64,000 bases of DNA from Gordionus sp. m RMFG-2023. Lineage: Eukaryota > Nematomorpha > Gordioida > Chordodea > Parachordodidae. Position numbers and translations under genes: made by a program. The stretch spans positions 6,822,846 to 6,886,845 of the forward strand of contig NC_088779.1 of the NCBI RefSeq assembly GCF_954871325.1, written 5' to 3'. Below, piece after piece: positions 13,301 through 22,080 of this stretch. The notes beneath the pieces were generated by a model. It did not search any database. It was not told where the DNA came from and saw only the letters and a list, made by a program, of their open reading frames with translations. How positions within the stretch are numbered: position 1 is the stretch's first letter; every line of letters begins with the position of its first letter.

Positions 13301-16300
13301 AAATCATGATCGAAAAATAAACTAAAACCTACGATAAGGGTTGCAGGATAAGAGAGGCAAAATGGCGAAGTTTTAGCGAATATGCAACCTCCTTAACGGT
13401 AACAGTGAAAAGAGGCTCTTGAAGAATGGGGGAATTGACAAAAATTAAAAAGAAATAATTTTTGAATCTTTTATTTAATTGTAAAAAAAAATATTTTAAA
13501 TTATGTCAATAATTTAAAAAAAAAATAAATATGATTTCGAAAAACGTTGGAATAGGTTTAAACCCGGTTCGATAAGTATTTAAAACGGTTCATGTCTCTT
13601 CTTTCAAAATAACGTTATATCAGCTATGGTTATGGTTGGAAATTAATAACACTTGATTTCGAGTTTCCAGCTTTGATTGACACTCTTGATTTCATACCTT
13701 TTAATAATCGTGCCCTAGACACATTTATAACTAAGAAATTAACATTCATACCCCTCCCTCTGGCATCGCTCCTTTATTGGATTTATCATTTATGCATAAA
13801 AAATATATTATTATAAATGAAGGTACCTGGTCCGAAATCCTTACCACGATATTCAACAACAAAGCCTCAAAATATCCAACCCTTTCTCCTCTACCGTACG
13901 GAATAAATTGCCCGGCTAAATTATTCGGTTTACGACTTCCTATCGTTCTTCACCTGTTTACACAAATGGACGGGTACCCATTCGATTCGCCTCAGTCGAA
14001 AAACGACGCCAAATATATTCTACCTAAATACGTATAAATTGAGAAAAATAATTATTTACAAAAGTTATTTAGTTTAAAATAAATAATGGTAACCATCTTG
14101 CTATTTTATAGAGGTTTTTCATAAAATCTCCCCATTTTTTGTTGCCAACATTTACAGGTTTTTCTCCAGCCAGATATGTTAAAATTATCCCTTTACATTA
14201 ACACGATGCCAAATCAACCAATGATGTGGACACTCATTTTAATTTTACAAGAAATCCATCGACAGCTATGTCCAAGATATCAAAATATTAAATTCGCAAA
14301 ATAAAGTTTTAATAAAAATGAATATATAAGCTTATTTTAAATATAAAAATAAATACATGTCCAAAACATAATTTTAAATTTATAAATCTCAAAAATTTTA
14401 CGATTTTATTAAAAATTTATAATCCGCTAAAGTTTTGAAACTTTTCAAATTTTTTAAAAAAAGATTTTGGGCATAGCCTAAAGAGAATTTTGAGAGCTTT
14501 CAAAATGTTATACATTATTAGTTTACATTTGAGATTACCAAACTAGATTTACTTCGTAATTATATTTGTAATTTACGATTTATATAAAACTTAGATTGGA
14601 TCATAAGCAAATGTTACCATATTTTGAAAGGGTTAGACATATATTTCGCTTATTGATACCATTTAAGCTAGATTTAAAAATTATGATAATTATTTAAGTT
14701 GGAATCTATAATACGAAATTTCATTCATCTTCAAATATGGCTGTCAAAAGTAATGTTCTTTTATTTAGTAATCATTTATTTTCTTAATTTACACCCTACC
14801 TACAGGTCCACAAAATTAAATTATTTAATTTTAATATCAGGGCTGTTCTAGGCTGATTCCTTACCAACGTATACTTAAATTATCGCTCAAAAATCGCGAA
14901 TTGAAATTCGGCATCAAGTCTTCATCGCATAAACCCGTATTTCCGTCCTTCTTACCCGACGAATTTGGAAATAGCAATTCAGATTTGAACAATGTCTATA
15001 TTAATAATAATATCTGGTCTAAAAAATGCAATATTAATAGTCTGAAGACATTGGACAGGTACATGTACATGAAAGCAACTTACAGGTCCAGGGTCTATAT
15101 ATCTAGGTTTAAAAATAAATTTTAAATATAAAATACGATTTTGCAAGTTATTTTTAAGCATGACAACTGATTGGACCGTAAGCCGTAAGAATGAAATGAA
15201 ATACTTAATTAAAATGCTTGCTAAATCTTTTTAGTTAATTTTATTTTTTATTTTGAGAAATGTATCGAATTTTTAAAATTAATTTATTCTAAAATATTAT
15301 TCTTTTAAAAAGATCGCGAATCCACGAGAAAGGCCTATTTGCCTCGCACGATTTCAGAAGAGGACACATAATTATCGAGTACGTCGGGGAGATTATAAGG
15401 AATATTGTGGCGGATAAGCGCGAAGCTCAACAAAATTTTGTCACGAATGGTAAATTTTATAGGATAAATAATTAAAAATAAGGCATTTCTTCCTCAACCA
15501 GAATTTAAAAGCTAGAACTAAGGCTGCTTTCATATTGGAGAAAAACATTCCGGCCAATAATCCGCCTAAAGTCAATCTCATTAAAAATGATATAAATATT
15601 CATAGTAGTGTACGATTCGATACGACTCGCCTCGAAAATATGTAAATCGGATGTCAATCTCCACCATGAAAGCAGTCTAAAAATGGTTCAGGTTCCTAAA
15701 AAAAATTGAACTCTCTTTCCTGATGTTTTTTTCTAAAATGAATCACAATTTCATTTTAAATATACATATAAATTAATTACTTTTCGTACTGGTTCTAGTT
15801 CCGGGAAATCTTTAAAGAGATTCTGATGCCATTTCCTATCAATTTTAGGAGATTTATTTCCACTTCCAACCTATTAATATAAAAAAATGGAAATGAATTG
15901 TTCTTATTTGAATCTTTTAAACAAATCGGTTCTTATTTGTTTAGTATAATTACGGGTTGTAAATTATTCGTTTCGTTTAAAAGATGAATATTCGAATAAT
16001 TCATTATTCGATTTGTATTCTTTTATGAATAGACCTCATTATATAATTAAACTTATTTAAATTATAGTAGTAAAAACTAAAAGTCTGGCAAGCTCGTTTG
16101 CATGATACGTTTGATCCACGCGGCATAAAAATTGTTCATATTTTTTGGCAAAGGTTTTTTAACTCTAGTAATCTTTCATATTGTGCAACAATTTATTAAT
16201 GGTTTTTTTCAAATTTAATTTGAACAGTATAGCCAATCTTATCTAATTAACTGGTAATTTGCCCAATCTCTATTAAATTGAGTATTTAAAGCAAAAACAA

Positions 16301-17773
16301 TAAACTTGGTATTGATTGATATGTAGATAATATAAAAAAATCTTAATTTAAAAAGAAATCACTAGTTTAAAAATTGCCCCTAAGGAAAATTAAAATTTCA
16401 AATTTAGGTTAATAATTTAAAATTAATTATTTTTTAAAAACGTTTTGAACTCGTTTAAACCGGTTTAAAATATTTATAATAGTTCGGATCGCCCTTTTTA
16501 TATTTTCTTTAAACGGTTCGGTTACAGTTCAGAAAATTATAACGGTTCATTCTGGTTTGGCGGTTCGGTTCGAAACCCTGATTTTTTATTTTACTAGTTA
16601 AATCTTGAACTATGAACGATCGTTTTAGAATTTATTATATTATGTTTTTAAAAATTAAGGTTAACTAAGTCTACATAAAAAATTAATATTTCTCTCTGAA
16701 TTTTTTTTATATCAGTTTTATTCATTGTTTGTTCTCGTTCGGGTCCATTATATCACTAGCTATTCATGATCCATAAAATCTTTTATTATATAATAATTAT
16801 CAGAAGCACATCGAACGCCACCTAGCCAAACAATGCCATGCTATCTGTTTAGGCTGAATAAAGACTACATTATCGACGCCAATTCGAGCGGTAACGAATC
16901 CCGTTACATTAATCACTCTTGTCAGGTTAAAATTAATGTTTAATTTTTCATTTCAGCATATGAAATATAATGAGTAATGTGTTTTGTATAATATATTTTT
17001 TTTCTAATTCTTCATAAGACGAGATGAAAATAATAAAGAGAATTGGTTATAATTAGTTATACCATATGTTCAGAGACTTAGCTAAATTATTCAAATAACG
17101 AATATTCAATATTTTATTGATATCTAATAGTGTTATGATTTGAGTCGATTTTTGAAAACGGCTAACTCAATATTTTAACCAGAAAAATATTTCCTAAGCC
17201 TCTAGATTTCGCTAATAGATGTACAAAAAACCCATCCTCAGCTTGCATGATATTTGCCTGGATAAAATATTGAGTTAGCCGTTTTTGAAATTCGCCTCAT
17301 CGAGCCGTTTAACAACAGTAGGATTGAGCTCTTTATTTATTTTTACACTTTTTAATATTATGAAATTAAGAATTTTTTTAATAACGTGCTCATTTTACCT
17401 GAAAAAATATTTAAAATACCCGCCTGCCCATTGTTTAAAATTAATTTTTTTTATTTAGCTCATCCAGGCTCATTGGAGACCTATTATCTATATAAATTCA
17501 TATTTAATATATATTTATATAATTCGTAATATGCATATACAGCCCAACTGTTATTCCAAGATAGTTTTGTGCGCAGGGCGTAGACGAATATTATTTTATG
17601 CTTCTGCGTTCATAGCTAAGGGTTGTGAAATAACATATGATTACAAGTTTCCCATCGAAGAAATTGAAGAAGGACAATCAGAGGAGGGTGATAATCATAA
17701 TTCTCGCATAATTAACAATCTAAAAATAGTCTGTAAATGTGGTTCCAAGGCTTGCTTGGGATTTTTAAATTAA
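4365..17773 (+). CDS. Trithorax/MLL-like histone H3 lysine-4 methyltransferase (3' part, 16 exons)
   Basis: Probable SAM-dependent methyltransferase acting on histone H3 lysine 4 in the nucleus, within a COMPASS-type complex. Exons: 4365-4427, 4551-5108, 5365-5478, 5640-5737, 6156-6214, 9400-9497, 9620-9805, 10034-10213, 10383-11197, 12352-12590, 13107-13175, 13736-14031, 14841-15106, 15313-15449, 16804-16925, 17543-17773. All introns are GT-AG and every junction keeps phase, giving 1176 codons and a TAA stop. Order: PHD1, PHD2, extended PHD, FYRN, FYRC, Win-like motif, SET, post-SET. This order is diagnostic of trithorax/MLL proteins. A third PHD and a bromodomain, typical of Trx/MLL1/2 between PHD2 and the extended PHD, were not found; only about 85 residues lie there. 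The 5' exons (start codon, CXXC, AT-hooks) are missing. Exons 13107-13175 and 6156-6214 rest mainly on phase agreement and are the weakest calls. Confidence 0.93.
4551..5108 (+). CDS. MLL-like exon: PHD finger 1 and start of PHD finger 2
   Basis: The frame enters after TTTCAAG and leaves at a CAAG/GTTTAT donor in phase 0. It carries FHCFKCG, then after an insert FCDLCCQSYHSYCF, then CRNCQYCWVCFKNEPFK. The Cys/His spacing C-x2-C...C-x2-C-x4-H-x2-C...C-x2-C fits PHD1 of MLL proteins, where PHD1 runs directly into PHD2 through the same CxxC-xx-CxxC knot. The insert between the first and second Cys pairs is longer than in vertebrate MLL1. Confidence 0.92.
5365..5737 (+). CDS. MLL-like exons: rest of PHD finger 2
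   Basis: Exon 5365-5478 encodes FVTCHTCYKSYHSQCLGP, matching the CNKCRNSYHPECLGP block of MLL PHD2, and ends at the conserved Trp (DIW). Exon 5640-5737 starts ECSIC, supplying the last Cys pair. After it the sequence becomes Asn/Lys-rich and no third PHD finger follows, unlike Trx and MLL1/2. Confidence 0.87.
6156..6214 (+). CDS. Probable small linker exon of the MLL-like gene
   Basis: A 59-base exon between a TTACAG acceptor and a TCAT/GTATAA donor, reading AEQQMNGYNLFEYLKPRLS. It is proposed because it is the only stretch seen that converts the phase 2 end of 5737 into the phase 1 start needed at 9400. There is no domain to confirm it. Confidence 0.55.
6215..9399 (+). other. Large intron of the MLL-like gene
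   Basis: About 3.2 kb separate the linker exon from the extended PHD. The intron holds the non-autonomous hAT at 8268-8920, a GC-richer patch at 7141-7275 of unknown origin, and a second GC-richer repeat at 8150-8260 plus 8929-8990 that the hAT has split. No further exon was recognised, but a third PHD finger could be hidden here if it is very diverged. Confidence 0.5.
8268..8920. mobile_element. Non-autonomous hAT (CCGATCCGATA family), 653 bp
   Basis: Ends are TAGAGCTGTGCCGAT and, inward from the right, TAGGACTGTGACGAT. The flanks carry a perfect 8-bp duplication GTTAGAAC (8260-8267 and 8921-8928). Subterminal regions repeat GATCCGATC and CCGATATT. There is no coding capacity. The same family is present at 44665-45422 and, truncated, at 58255-58757; the copy here is in the reverse orientation to 44665. 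Confidence 0.92.
9400..10213 (+). CDS. MLL-like exons: extended PHD (ePHD) domain
   Basis: Three exons, 9400-9497, 9620-9805 and 10034-10213, build one extended PHD. The first gives KCWLCNLTD (opening CxxC zinc ligands). The second gives TRWLHLGCIM, matching the WTHVNCALW segment of MLL. The third gives ICSLCRTAGASLVC, then CFVTFHLPC and VVYCPKHT, the classic atypical-PHD ligand series. Junctions between the three are phase 0. In MLL proteins this domain packs near FYRN and contributes to chromatin reading and protein contacts. Confidence 0.93.
10383..11197 (+). CDS. MLL-like exon: linker and first half of FYRN
   Basis: The 815-base exon begins after AAATCCAG and ends in phase 2 at TTTTAG/GTAAAT. 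Most of its 271 residues are a low-homology linker rich in Ser, Asn and Thr, as expected between the ePHD and FYRN. The end reads ISRLIIGCLHITNVG and then NITTYPDGFR, matching the FYRN pattern (VGxLxVxxLG ... FIYPVGYKS). No Taspase-1 site was recognised in the linker. Confidence 0.88.
11198..12351 (+). other. Intron of the MLL-like gene with decayed GC-richer repeat
   Basis: The middle (about 11652-12190) is GC-richer than the surroundings and may be an old hAT-like copy: its left edge TAGAGTTCGCCTC and the inward right edge TAGAACTCGGCTT are alike, but I see no matching 8-bp target duplication. No open frame of interest. Confidence 0.4.
12352..12590 (+). CDS. MLL-like exon: second half of FYRN
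   Basis: Reads SYRKFWSTSDPDKICTYKLEI, directly continuing GFR from the previous exon, so that GFR-SYRKFWST matches the GYKSTRIYWST core of FYRN. The reading frame fixes the acceptor at TTTAAAG/ATCATACC. The rest of the exon is rich in Gly, Asp and Leu and has no recognised motif. Confidence 0.9.
13107..13175 (+). CDS. Probable small exon between FYRN and FYRC
   Basis: A 69-base exon (ATATAG/ACCGAT to CGAAG/GTAATA) reading RSRQLYLISNDEGLRRASFNL. It is in phase with both neighbours and its base composition is exon-like. The domain content is unclear; it lies where the FYRN-FYRC spacer is expected. Confidence 0.65.
13736..14031 (+). CDS. MLL-like exon: FYRC domain
   Basis: EGTWSEILTTIF and CPAKLFGLRLPIVLHLF match the FYRC pattern (VWDKIL ... 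GEDLFGLTVSAVARIAE). FYRN and FYRC fold together in MLL proteins. The acceptor is uncertain: phase requires the weak site ACTAAG/AAATTA at 13735, while a much better-looking site, GTTTCCAG at about 13670, opens a different frame that stops before the domain. Either a non-consensus acceptor is used or the assembly has a small indel between 13670 and 13777. Confidence 0.85.
14841..15106 (+). CDS. MLL-like exon: Win-like motif and start of SET
   Basis: The exon opens GCSRLIPYQR, in the place where MLL and SET1 proteins carry the WDR5-interaction (Win) motif, consensus G-S/C-A-R-A/S-E. The key arginine is kept; the following A-E is not. A linker of about 60 residues follows, then RYMYMKATYRSRVYIS, which matches the pre-core of SET (YRKMKTEWKSNVYLARS). 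The exon ends in phase 2 at CTAG/GTTTAA. Confidence 0.88.
15313..15449 (+). CDS. MLL-like exon: SET core (SAM-binding part)
   Basis: SRIHEKGLFASHDF and HIIIEYVGEIIRN match SET motif I and the following strand (SRIQGLGLYAARDI ... VIEYIGTIIRN). The usual G-x-G turn appears as EKGLF, still with the glycine before LF. The exon ends in phase 1. Confidence 0.94.
15450..16803 (+). other. SET-domain intron with GGTTCGG-type hAT remnants
   Basis: AT-rich. Between about 15930 and 16590 there are repeated CGGTTCGGTT/CGGTTTAAA motifs ending in GGTTCGAAACCCTG (inward CAGGGTTTCGAACCG), typical of a degraded non-autonomous hAT end. Related text occurs at 13555-13605 and 58900-59005. No exon was found. Confidence 0.45.
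16804..16925 (+). CDS. MLL-like exon: SET catalytic exon
   Basis: MPCYLFRLNKDYIIDAN is followed by ESRYINHSCQ. RYINHSC is the invariant SAM-binding knot of SET enzymes and is intact. The exon ends in phase 0 and is followed by PNCYSK in the last exon, reproducing NHSCxPNC. Confidence 0.95.
17128..17320. mobile_element. MITE of the TAGTGTTGTTAAACGGCTC family
   Basis: About 190 bp in the intron before the last MLL-like exon. The left end reads TAGTGTTATGATTTGAG and the right end GAGCCGTTTAACAACAGTA; the left is the more diverged arm. Internal pairs (ACGGCTAACTCAATATTTT and its inverted partner) make the element foldable over most of its length. Related copies lie at 24711-24910, 44933-45152, 45983-46203, 58387-58543 and, partial, from 59801. 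Confidence 0.75.
17543..17773 (+). CDS. MLL-like last exon: end of SET and post-SET
   Basis: PNCYSKIVLCAGRRRILFYA is followed by GCEITYDYKFP, which holds the catalytic Tyr region of SET (EELCYDYKF in MLL). The end, VCKCGSKACLGFLN then TAA, is the post-SET CxCx4C zinc cluster. The acidic insert EEIEEGQSEEG between them is in the usual place for MLL (FEDDQ). This fixes the 3' end of the gene. Confidence 0.96.
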   Translation, partial: PNCYSKIVLCAGRRRILFYASAFIAKGCEITYDYKFPIEEIEEGQSEEGDNHNSRIINNLKIVCKCGSKACLGFLN

Positions 17774-18588
17774 CCATTAAGTAAAACATATTAATAATAA
17801 TGCACATATAATAATATAAATTAAATAATTTTTTTTAAAAATCGTACAATTAATTATTTCATATGATGTAAAAATAATTATGTATCTTGCAAAATTTATC
17901 TTCAATCTTTCCATTATGTTATACCTTATATTTTTTTTTAAAATATAATTGTGATAAGAAGTATCTATTAGTTTCCTTTATTGTCAGATATATCAAGTCA
18001 AATATTATAACATGTACATTATGTATTTATGTATAATTTTTATATTATTTATATCGATGTTTTATATACAAATTAAAAAAGAATAATAAATCTAACCTAC
18101 ATTTTTTTTGTCTGTGAGAATGACAAACATGAATTTTATATTAATATAATATTCATATTTATATGAGTGTTCGATTAAATCGTTAAATCCAGAGCCAGCC
18201 ACACAATTACTGCAACATATTTTCCCAGTTCCTGCCCTTCAATTTTTTTAAAATTATTATTCCTCAAGAAAATTAGTTATGAAAAGTTTTTGGTCATTTT
18301 TTAAGTAGTACTTTTATGTTGAAAATCAGTTGCACCAGACAAAGTTCAAGTCTAAATTTTTTGCGATAAAACGAACGGAAAATTCTGAGCGAATAAAAGG
18401 GAAACGGTAAGTTTAGGTGGGTGTAAGTCCTCAGATCAGGATTTGATTGCAATATTTAATAGTCAATATGTAGATTTTATTCTTCGTCAATTTTAATGAG
18501 ATAATCGTGCAGAAAAAAAAGCTCGTAAAAGCTATTTGTTATAAAGGAATGAGCCTAAAACCTCGCAACTTGGGAAGAACGAAGTTAA
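17774..18588. other. 3' flank of the MLL-like gene
   Basis: AT-rich, no exon recognised. Candidate AATAAA-like polyadenylation signals occur near 18080, but nothing fixes the cleavage site. Confidence 0.35.
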
Positions 18589-19818
18589 TCATAGGTACAG
18601 CTTTAGGTGGGAGATGATAGACTTACGACAAATGGCGTATTAGCAAGAAATAAAAGCTATATTTTTTCTTATTTATACGCATTTTCCGAATCGATAAAAA
18701 GTTACGAAGTGGTCAAGAAAAGGAATGTATAAATAATATATCGTAAACGAAATTCAATTACCTCAGAATTTATTGCCATCTTTTCAGTAATGTTATACAT
18801 CATTTTTTTAAATTTTGGTCACTCCAAGTAATTTTAGTTGTTTATTTTTGATATATAAAATAAAAATAAGATGGCAATGAATTAGGAAATTTAGAATGAT
18901 TGAGAAAATAATAAATATAAAGAAATACATTTTAAATTATATTGTATGTCTTATTTTAAAGGTTACTTGGAAACATTAAAGTTCTTACCTTGTGATGCCT
19001 TATTCTATAAAAATGACACACAACAATCCCTAGCAAGCTTCAAATCTACAAACAATTGCTCATTTTTTATATAATTTTTTTTATTGAATTTATGTTAAAA
19101 TTTATAAATTATATCTTGATATTTTTTTTTAATAAAGAGAGTTTAGAAAAATAAATTACTCTTAATGAGCTCCCATAATTTTCTTCATTAATTTACCTAA
19201 ATTAATATAATTTTAAAAACTTATGAATCATTTGGAAAATATTTATACCAATTTCTAAAAGACTTCTTGAGATTTTCTTATGGTTCTTTAGGGTTTCTAG
19301 AATTACTTCAAACTGGTCAAATTATGTATTTCGGCAAAATTTTTGCCATTAAAATATTCATGAATTTTAACATTTTATTAAAACTTATTTGGTGGCAATT
19401 TTTTTTATTTAAAAAAATAATATTCATGTTATATACTAAATTTTTAATATAGTTATTTTTGAGTTGATGATTTAAAAAAAAAGATTAATTCAGATTTTAA
19501 AAAAATTTCAAATTTATTTTTAGAATTTGGGAAAAATTGTACAAGCAATACAAATTAATCTAAAGTAAACATAATAATTGGTGTGATTATATGGTGTTGT
19601 AATGAAATGTATATAAAAATGGTATGATTAAAAAAGATCTCTTTATTCTATATATTTATTTATAATATGCTTAAAATAAGATAAATAAAAAGAAATATGC
19701 ATAAAAACTAGACAAATACAATCAACTAAAATACTTTTAGTAAAATTATCAACATTTGTAATTAATCTTCAAAATCAATAACATTAATAATGGGATCCAG
19801 AATTGTTAATATAAATAT

Positions 19819-19962
19819 TTTTTATATTTACATCATCATATTTAAATAGCAGATACATTTGCCAGCAAAATGAAACTCCATAGTTAGAATAATTTATATT
19901 TACATCATCATATTTAAATAGCAGATACATTTGCCAGCAAAATGAAACTCCATAGTTAGCAT
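19819..19962. repeat. Two tandem 72-bp units inside the TIR element
   Basis: The block containing TACATCATCATATTTAAATA and GCCAGCAAAATGAAACTCCA occurs twice in direct succession with a period of 72 bp. The two copies are nearly identical, so the duplication is recent. Because 72 is a multiple of three it leaves the minus-strand frame open. Confidence 0.85.
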
Positions 19963-20810
19963 ACACCATAATCGGGGTATTGAGAAATGTGGTAACACTT
20001 TGCATCATTACCCTTTCAGAATTCTTATTTACCTTTTCTATTATATACTGTTGCACATCATCTTTACATGTATTTTGACCTTAAGCATAATCTAATATAT
20101 TTTTTTTGCAGCATCAGCAAGACCATATGTGATCTAATCAAACCATAGGAGTCTTGTTTTCCTGTACTCTCCATACTTATAGTAATAATTATTTTTTATA
20201 AAAAATTAAATGTTACTATCTAAAAATCAATCATGGTTTAAAAAAATAATGTTCTGAATTAATATAGGATATAATCATTAAAATTTAAGGTAAAGAAGGA
20301 AACAAAACCATATCCTATGAATATTAGTATAAAAAAATATAACTATAATTTATAAATTATTAACCTATATAATCAGGCAAATTATTTTATGATTTTTAAA
20401 TTACCAGTAAAAACAATTCCCATTTGGTTCTAATTGTTTCCATCTGTGATGGAACAGTTAGCACCCTTCCTATATTTGGGGGGACTTTCTTTTTTACTTA
20501 CACTAAATTTTAGAAGCATATTTTCTCTAAATATTGGTAGTTGGTTTATAAAAATGTTTAAATGTATGTTGAATGATTTTTATGATTGTGTCATCTATGG
20601 CTTTAAATATTTTAAAAAAAGTAAATTAATCATGATGTTAAGAATTACAATTAACTGTAAATAATTACAATTTTTTAACTTTGAGTCTGAGTGTCCAAAG
20701 TCTACCTCTACTAGGTCACTTGAAGATCCTTCAAAAGGTGTAAAGAAATTTTTTTTATTATCTAATTAAAAAGGTTTATAAATTTGTATATATCAAAATT
20801 ATACCTTTAT

Positions 20811-21030
20811 TAAGAACTAAGAACTATTGCAAACATCATCAAAAAATATTGGGCAATTAACTTCGTTTATTTAATTTTGTAACTTTTTATCGATTCGGAA
20901 AATGCGTATAAATAAAAAAAAAAGAACTAAGAACTATTGCGAACATCATCAAAAAATATTGGGCAATTAACTTCGTTTATTTAACTTCGTAACTTTTTAT
21001 CGATTCGGAAAATGCGTATAAATTAGAAAA
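20811..21030. repeat. Two tandem 110-bp units at the inner edge of the right TIR
   Basis: The block with GAACTATTGC, AATATTGGGCAATTAACTTC and CGATTCGGAAAATGCGTATA is repeated with a period of about 110 bp. The second copy is continuous with the right terminal repeat of the 18592-21100 element; the first is an extra copy inside it. Confidence 0.85.
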
Positions 21031-21184
21031 TAAAGCTTTTATTTCTTGCTAATACGCCATTTGGCGTAAGTCTATCATCTCCCGCTTGAGGTAGTACCTA
21101 TCAAATTTGTATTTTGTTTATTCTTCATATGGATAGGTACTTCCAAATTTATCTAAGATATATATTTGAAAAATCCTGACTTTT

Positions 21185-21265
21185 GGAAAGCGTCTTTGGT
21201 TTAGTCTGCAAGCGGTTCCCATGCCAATCTTATGGTTCTGGGTTTAAAACCCAGCCTAGATCATG
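21185..21265 (+). repeat. tRNA-like head of a SINE (candidate)
   Basis: TTGGTTTAGTCTGCAAG resembles a Pol III A box, and GGTTCTGGGTTTAAAACCC contains a clean T-arm: CTGGG and CCCAG paired around a 7-base TTTAAAA loop with B-box character. The would-be acceptor arms do not pair, so this is not a functional tRNA gene. A tRNA-derived SINE or a tRNA pseudogene are both possible. The downstream text CTTAGGGACTCGGCACG could be the SINE body. Confidence 0.5.
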
Positions 21266-21829
21266 TTTTTTTCTTAATCCAACTTGCTGGTTCAGTCCTT
21301 AGGGACTCGGCACGTAATTCCGTTAATATATGCTATTAATAAGGGGTCATTTCGGTATTTAGTAAATTAGTTTGTTATTTAGGTTGACTTGGTAGTATCC
21401 ATCATTAATAAAAAAGCAAGGTCAAATAGCACTTTATTTTGGATTGATATTAAATTAATAGCTTTCAAAAAATAATTTTATTTCAAAGAGGGAGGAGTAA
21501 GCGAAAGGTTCTAAATCGATAAAAATTCGGAAATTTGCTTTACATCTTGAAGTTTTTTAAGTAATATTGAAAAAAATATTACTGGATGATAGAGAAGTAA
21601 AATTTTTTAATGAGTGTTTAAAAAAATAAGCAGATATTACTTGAAACAACTTTTGGAATAATGATATTTTCCCTCGTTTCTAGCGATTTTTTAAAAAATC
21701 TCAATTTAAATTAAGTATTTACTTTTCTTATAGTAATTTAAACTGTAAAAATTTTCTAAGAGATATAAACTAAACACCCAATTTATTTTTGCTTTTAGCA
21801 ATTTTGAAGCGAACCCATGAGTAATTGGA

Positions 21830-22080
21830 TTAACAAAGACAGACAAGTTTCTAAAAATGAATGAGAACTTGGAAAGATAAAGATTTTTTATAAGATATTG
21901 ATAATGTGGAAGTTTCTCTTAAATTATCTGTTAACATGACAGGATTCAACGATCAAGAAGGAACTCCTAATAGCAAAGCTAAGTATTAGATTGTGGTCGG
22001 TGATTTGAATCCTAAGATTCTGTGTTGAGGGTTAGAAGAAGCATGGAACACCTAGGATTAGTGATTTTTAATAATGTCCA
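21830..22080 (+). pseudogene. Possible LINE endonuclease remnant
   Basis: IVVGDLNPKI is readable near 21990, like the GDFN motif of APE-type LINE endonucleases, within otherwise broken frames. The evidence is one short motif. Confidence 0.25.

Larger units (their letters stand above)
18592..21100 (-). mobile_element. 2.5-kb DNA transposon with long terminal inverted repeats
   Basis: The two ends are inverted copies over about 125 bp, starting TAGGTAC and sharing GGGAGATGATAGACTTACG, AAATGGCGTATTAGCAAG and CCGAATCGATAAAAAGTTAC. The flanks share TCA, so either a 3-bp TCA duplication or, if the outer TA is the target, a TA duplication is possible. The inside has only broken frames; the longest, on the minus strand at 19784-20056, contains a duplicated segment. 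The superfamily is not settled: PIF/Harbinger-like or Tc1-like would each fit the flanks. Confidence 0.78.

Noticed and set aside
21185-21265. Functional tRNA gene
   Set aside because: The T-arm is good but the two acceptor strands do not pair and no clear anticodon arm forms.
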